From: an uncultured Burkholderiales bacterium
GTDB taxonomy: Bacteria > Pseudomonadota > Gammaproteobacteria > Burkholderiales > Thiobacillaceae
NCBI GenBank assembly: GCA_937925755.1
Contig: CALAMX010000080.1
Coordinates: 1 to 6,673, forward strand
Direction: 5' to 3'
DNA length: 6,673 nucleotides
Each line of letters begins with the position of its first letter. Position 1 is the first letter of the stretch. Below, piece after piece: positions 6,320 through 6,673 of this stretch. The position numbers were made by a program, and so were the translations under genes. The notes beneath the pieces were generated by a model that saw only the letters and a program-made list of their open reading frames with translations, ran no database searches and was not told the DNA's origin.

Positions 6320-6561
6320 CAGGCTCCATCCTGGCGGCGGTGTTCCTCACCGCAATAGAAACGCCCCCGGCTCAGGATGGCCTCGGAGCGGGGCAGATTC
6401 ACGCCACAGACATGGCAGCGCACCATGTCCTCGACCTTGGGCTCGGCCTCCGGCTGCCGGGGCACCGCGCGCTGCCGGCCCACCGCGCGCTGCCGGCCCA
6501 CTTTGTTCATGAGCAGCACGACGAGCACGACGAGGCCGATGACCAGCAGCCACTTAACCAC
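6319..6561 (-). CDS. PP0621-like small membrane-anchored zinc-ribbon protein
   Basis: An 80-residue protein that starts with GTG. Residues 3-18 form one hydrophobic N-terminal helix. A basic low-complexity linker (about 20-42) contains a perfect duplication of GRQRAV at 22-33. The C-terminal module has C49-x2-C52 and C70-x3-H74, the likely ligands of a small zinc ribbon, within MVRCHVCGVNLPRSEA and FYCGEEH. This combination matches the PP0621 family of uncharacterised proteins, which I recall as often sitting next to pilS-like kinases in Betaproteobacteria. It overlaps the upstream gene by 8 bp and pilS by one base, so the three genes are co-transcribed and probably translationally coupled. 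No biochemical function is known to me. A role with PilS in the membrane is only a contextual guess. Zinc binding is inferred from the CxxC...CxxxH pattern. Confidence 0.75.
   Translation of the reverse strand: MVKWLLVIGLVVLVVLLMNKVGRQRAVGRQRAVPRQPEAEPKVEDMVRCHVCGVNLPRSEAILSRGRFYCGEEHRRQDGA
6463..6498. repeat. Perfect 18-bp tandem duplication inside the PP0621-like gene
   Basis: The 18-bp unit CACCGCGCGCTGCCGGCC occurs twice in a row with no mismatch (6463-6480 and 6481-6498 on the + strand), and a partial related copy (GGCTGCCGG) lies just left at 6452-6460. The duplication is in frame and gives two GRQRAV units in the linker between the membrane helix and the zinc ribbon. It looks like a recent slippage product that does not break the gene. 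Confidence 0.85.
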
Positions 6562-6673
6562 GATCCAGCCCGTGTTTGTGTGTGTCGTTGATGCGAATCA
6601 AGAGCTGCTTGAACGGGAAATCCGGGCCATAGCGGTTCAAGACCTGCATGTAGGGCAGATCACGCCCCGTCGG
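6554..6673 (-). CDS. C-terminal fragment of an unidentified protein (cut by window edge)
   Basis: Reading leftward from the window edge, a frame is open for 39 codons and ends with TAA at 6556-6554. It contains TGRDLPYMQVLNRYG, then DFPFKQLLIRIN, and ends HKHGLDRG. The composition is protein-like rather than shadow-like, and the stop overlaps the GTG start of the next gene by 8 bp, which fits an operon partner. I do not recognise the family. It does not resemble the C-terminus of AmpD, which I had considered because ampD can lie near PP0621-type genes. Most of the gene lies outside the window. Confidence 0.55.
   Translation of the reverse strand, partial: PTGRDLPYMQVLNRYGPDFPFKQLLIRINDTHKHGLDRG

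Noticed and set aside
6554..6673. Upstream partial gene as ampD
   Set aside because: ampD can neighbour PP0621-type genes, but the visible C-terminal residues do not resemble the end of AmpD amidases, so no name was given.

Overview
The window is GC-rich, densely packed chromosomal DNA. Gene content and protein style point to a beta- or gammaproteobacterium, most likely a betaproteobacterium. The pointers are an FAD-PAS/Aer-type chemoreceptor, a PilS/PilR type IV pilus regulatory pair, and the small PP0621-type protein next to pilS. The genus cannot be fixed from this sequence. No rRNA, tRNA, CRISPR array, insertion sequence or phage gene was seen.

Layout. Positions 1-236 hold no convincing gene; they contain a run of five short GC-rich hairpins followed by a weak terminator-like stem. 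Positions 237-1238 (+) encode a CaCA-family cation/calcium exchanger. After a 79-bp gap that contains a very good sigma-28 (FliA) promoter come two overlapping genes on the + strand. The first (1318-1845) is a free-standing Aer-type FAD-PAS protein. The second (1842-3293) is a membrane-hairpin chemoreceptor with a C-terminal zinc-binding CZB domain. Together they look like an aerotaxis receptor split into two polypeptides, the layout known from Campylobacter CetB/CetA energy taxis. Tail to tail with them on the minus strand, 27 bp away, lies a tightly overlapped operon read right to left: the C-terminal end of an unidentified protein (6554-6673), a PP0621-like small membrane zinc-ribbon protein (6319-6561), the sensor kinase PilS (4652-6319) and the sigma-54 activator PilR (3321-4655).

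How the genes work together. The + strand pair should feed redox or oxygen information (flavin in the PAS protein), and possibly zinc or thiol-oxidant information (CZB domain), into the CheA/CheW flagellar chemotaxis pathway; the FliA promoter ties its expression to flagellar assembly. The minus strand operon should control sigma-54-dependent pilin transcription, with the PP0621-like protein as a possible but unproven membrane partner. Two surface-motility control systems therefore meet end to end. The exchanger at the left appears unrelated to them.

Most noteworthy: the split Aer receptor in which the FAD-contact positions keep exactly the same residue numbers as E. coli Aer, its fusion to a CZB domain with textbook ligand spacing, and its clear FliA promoter.
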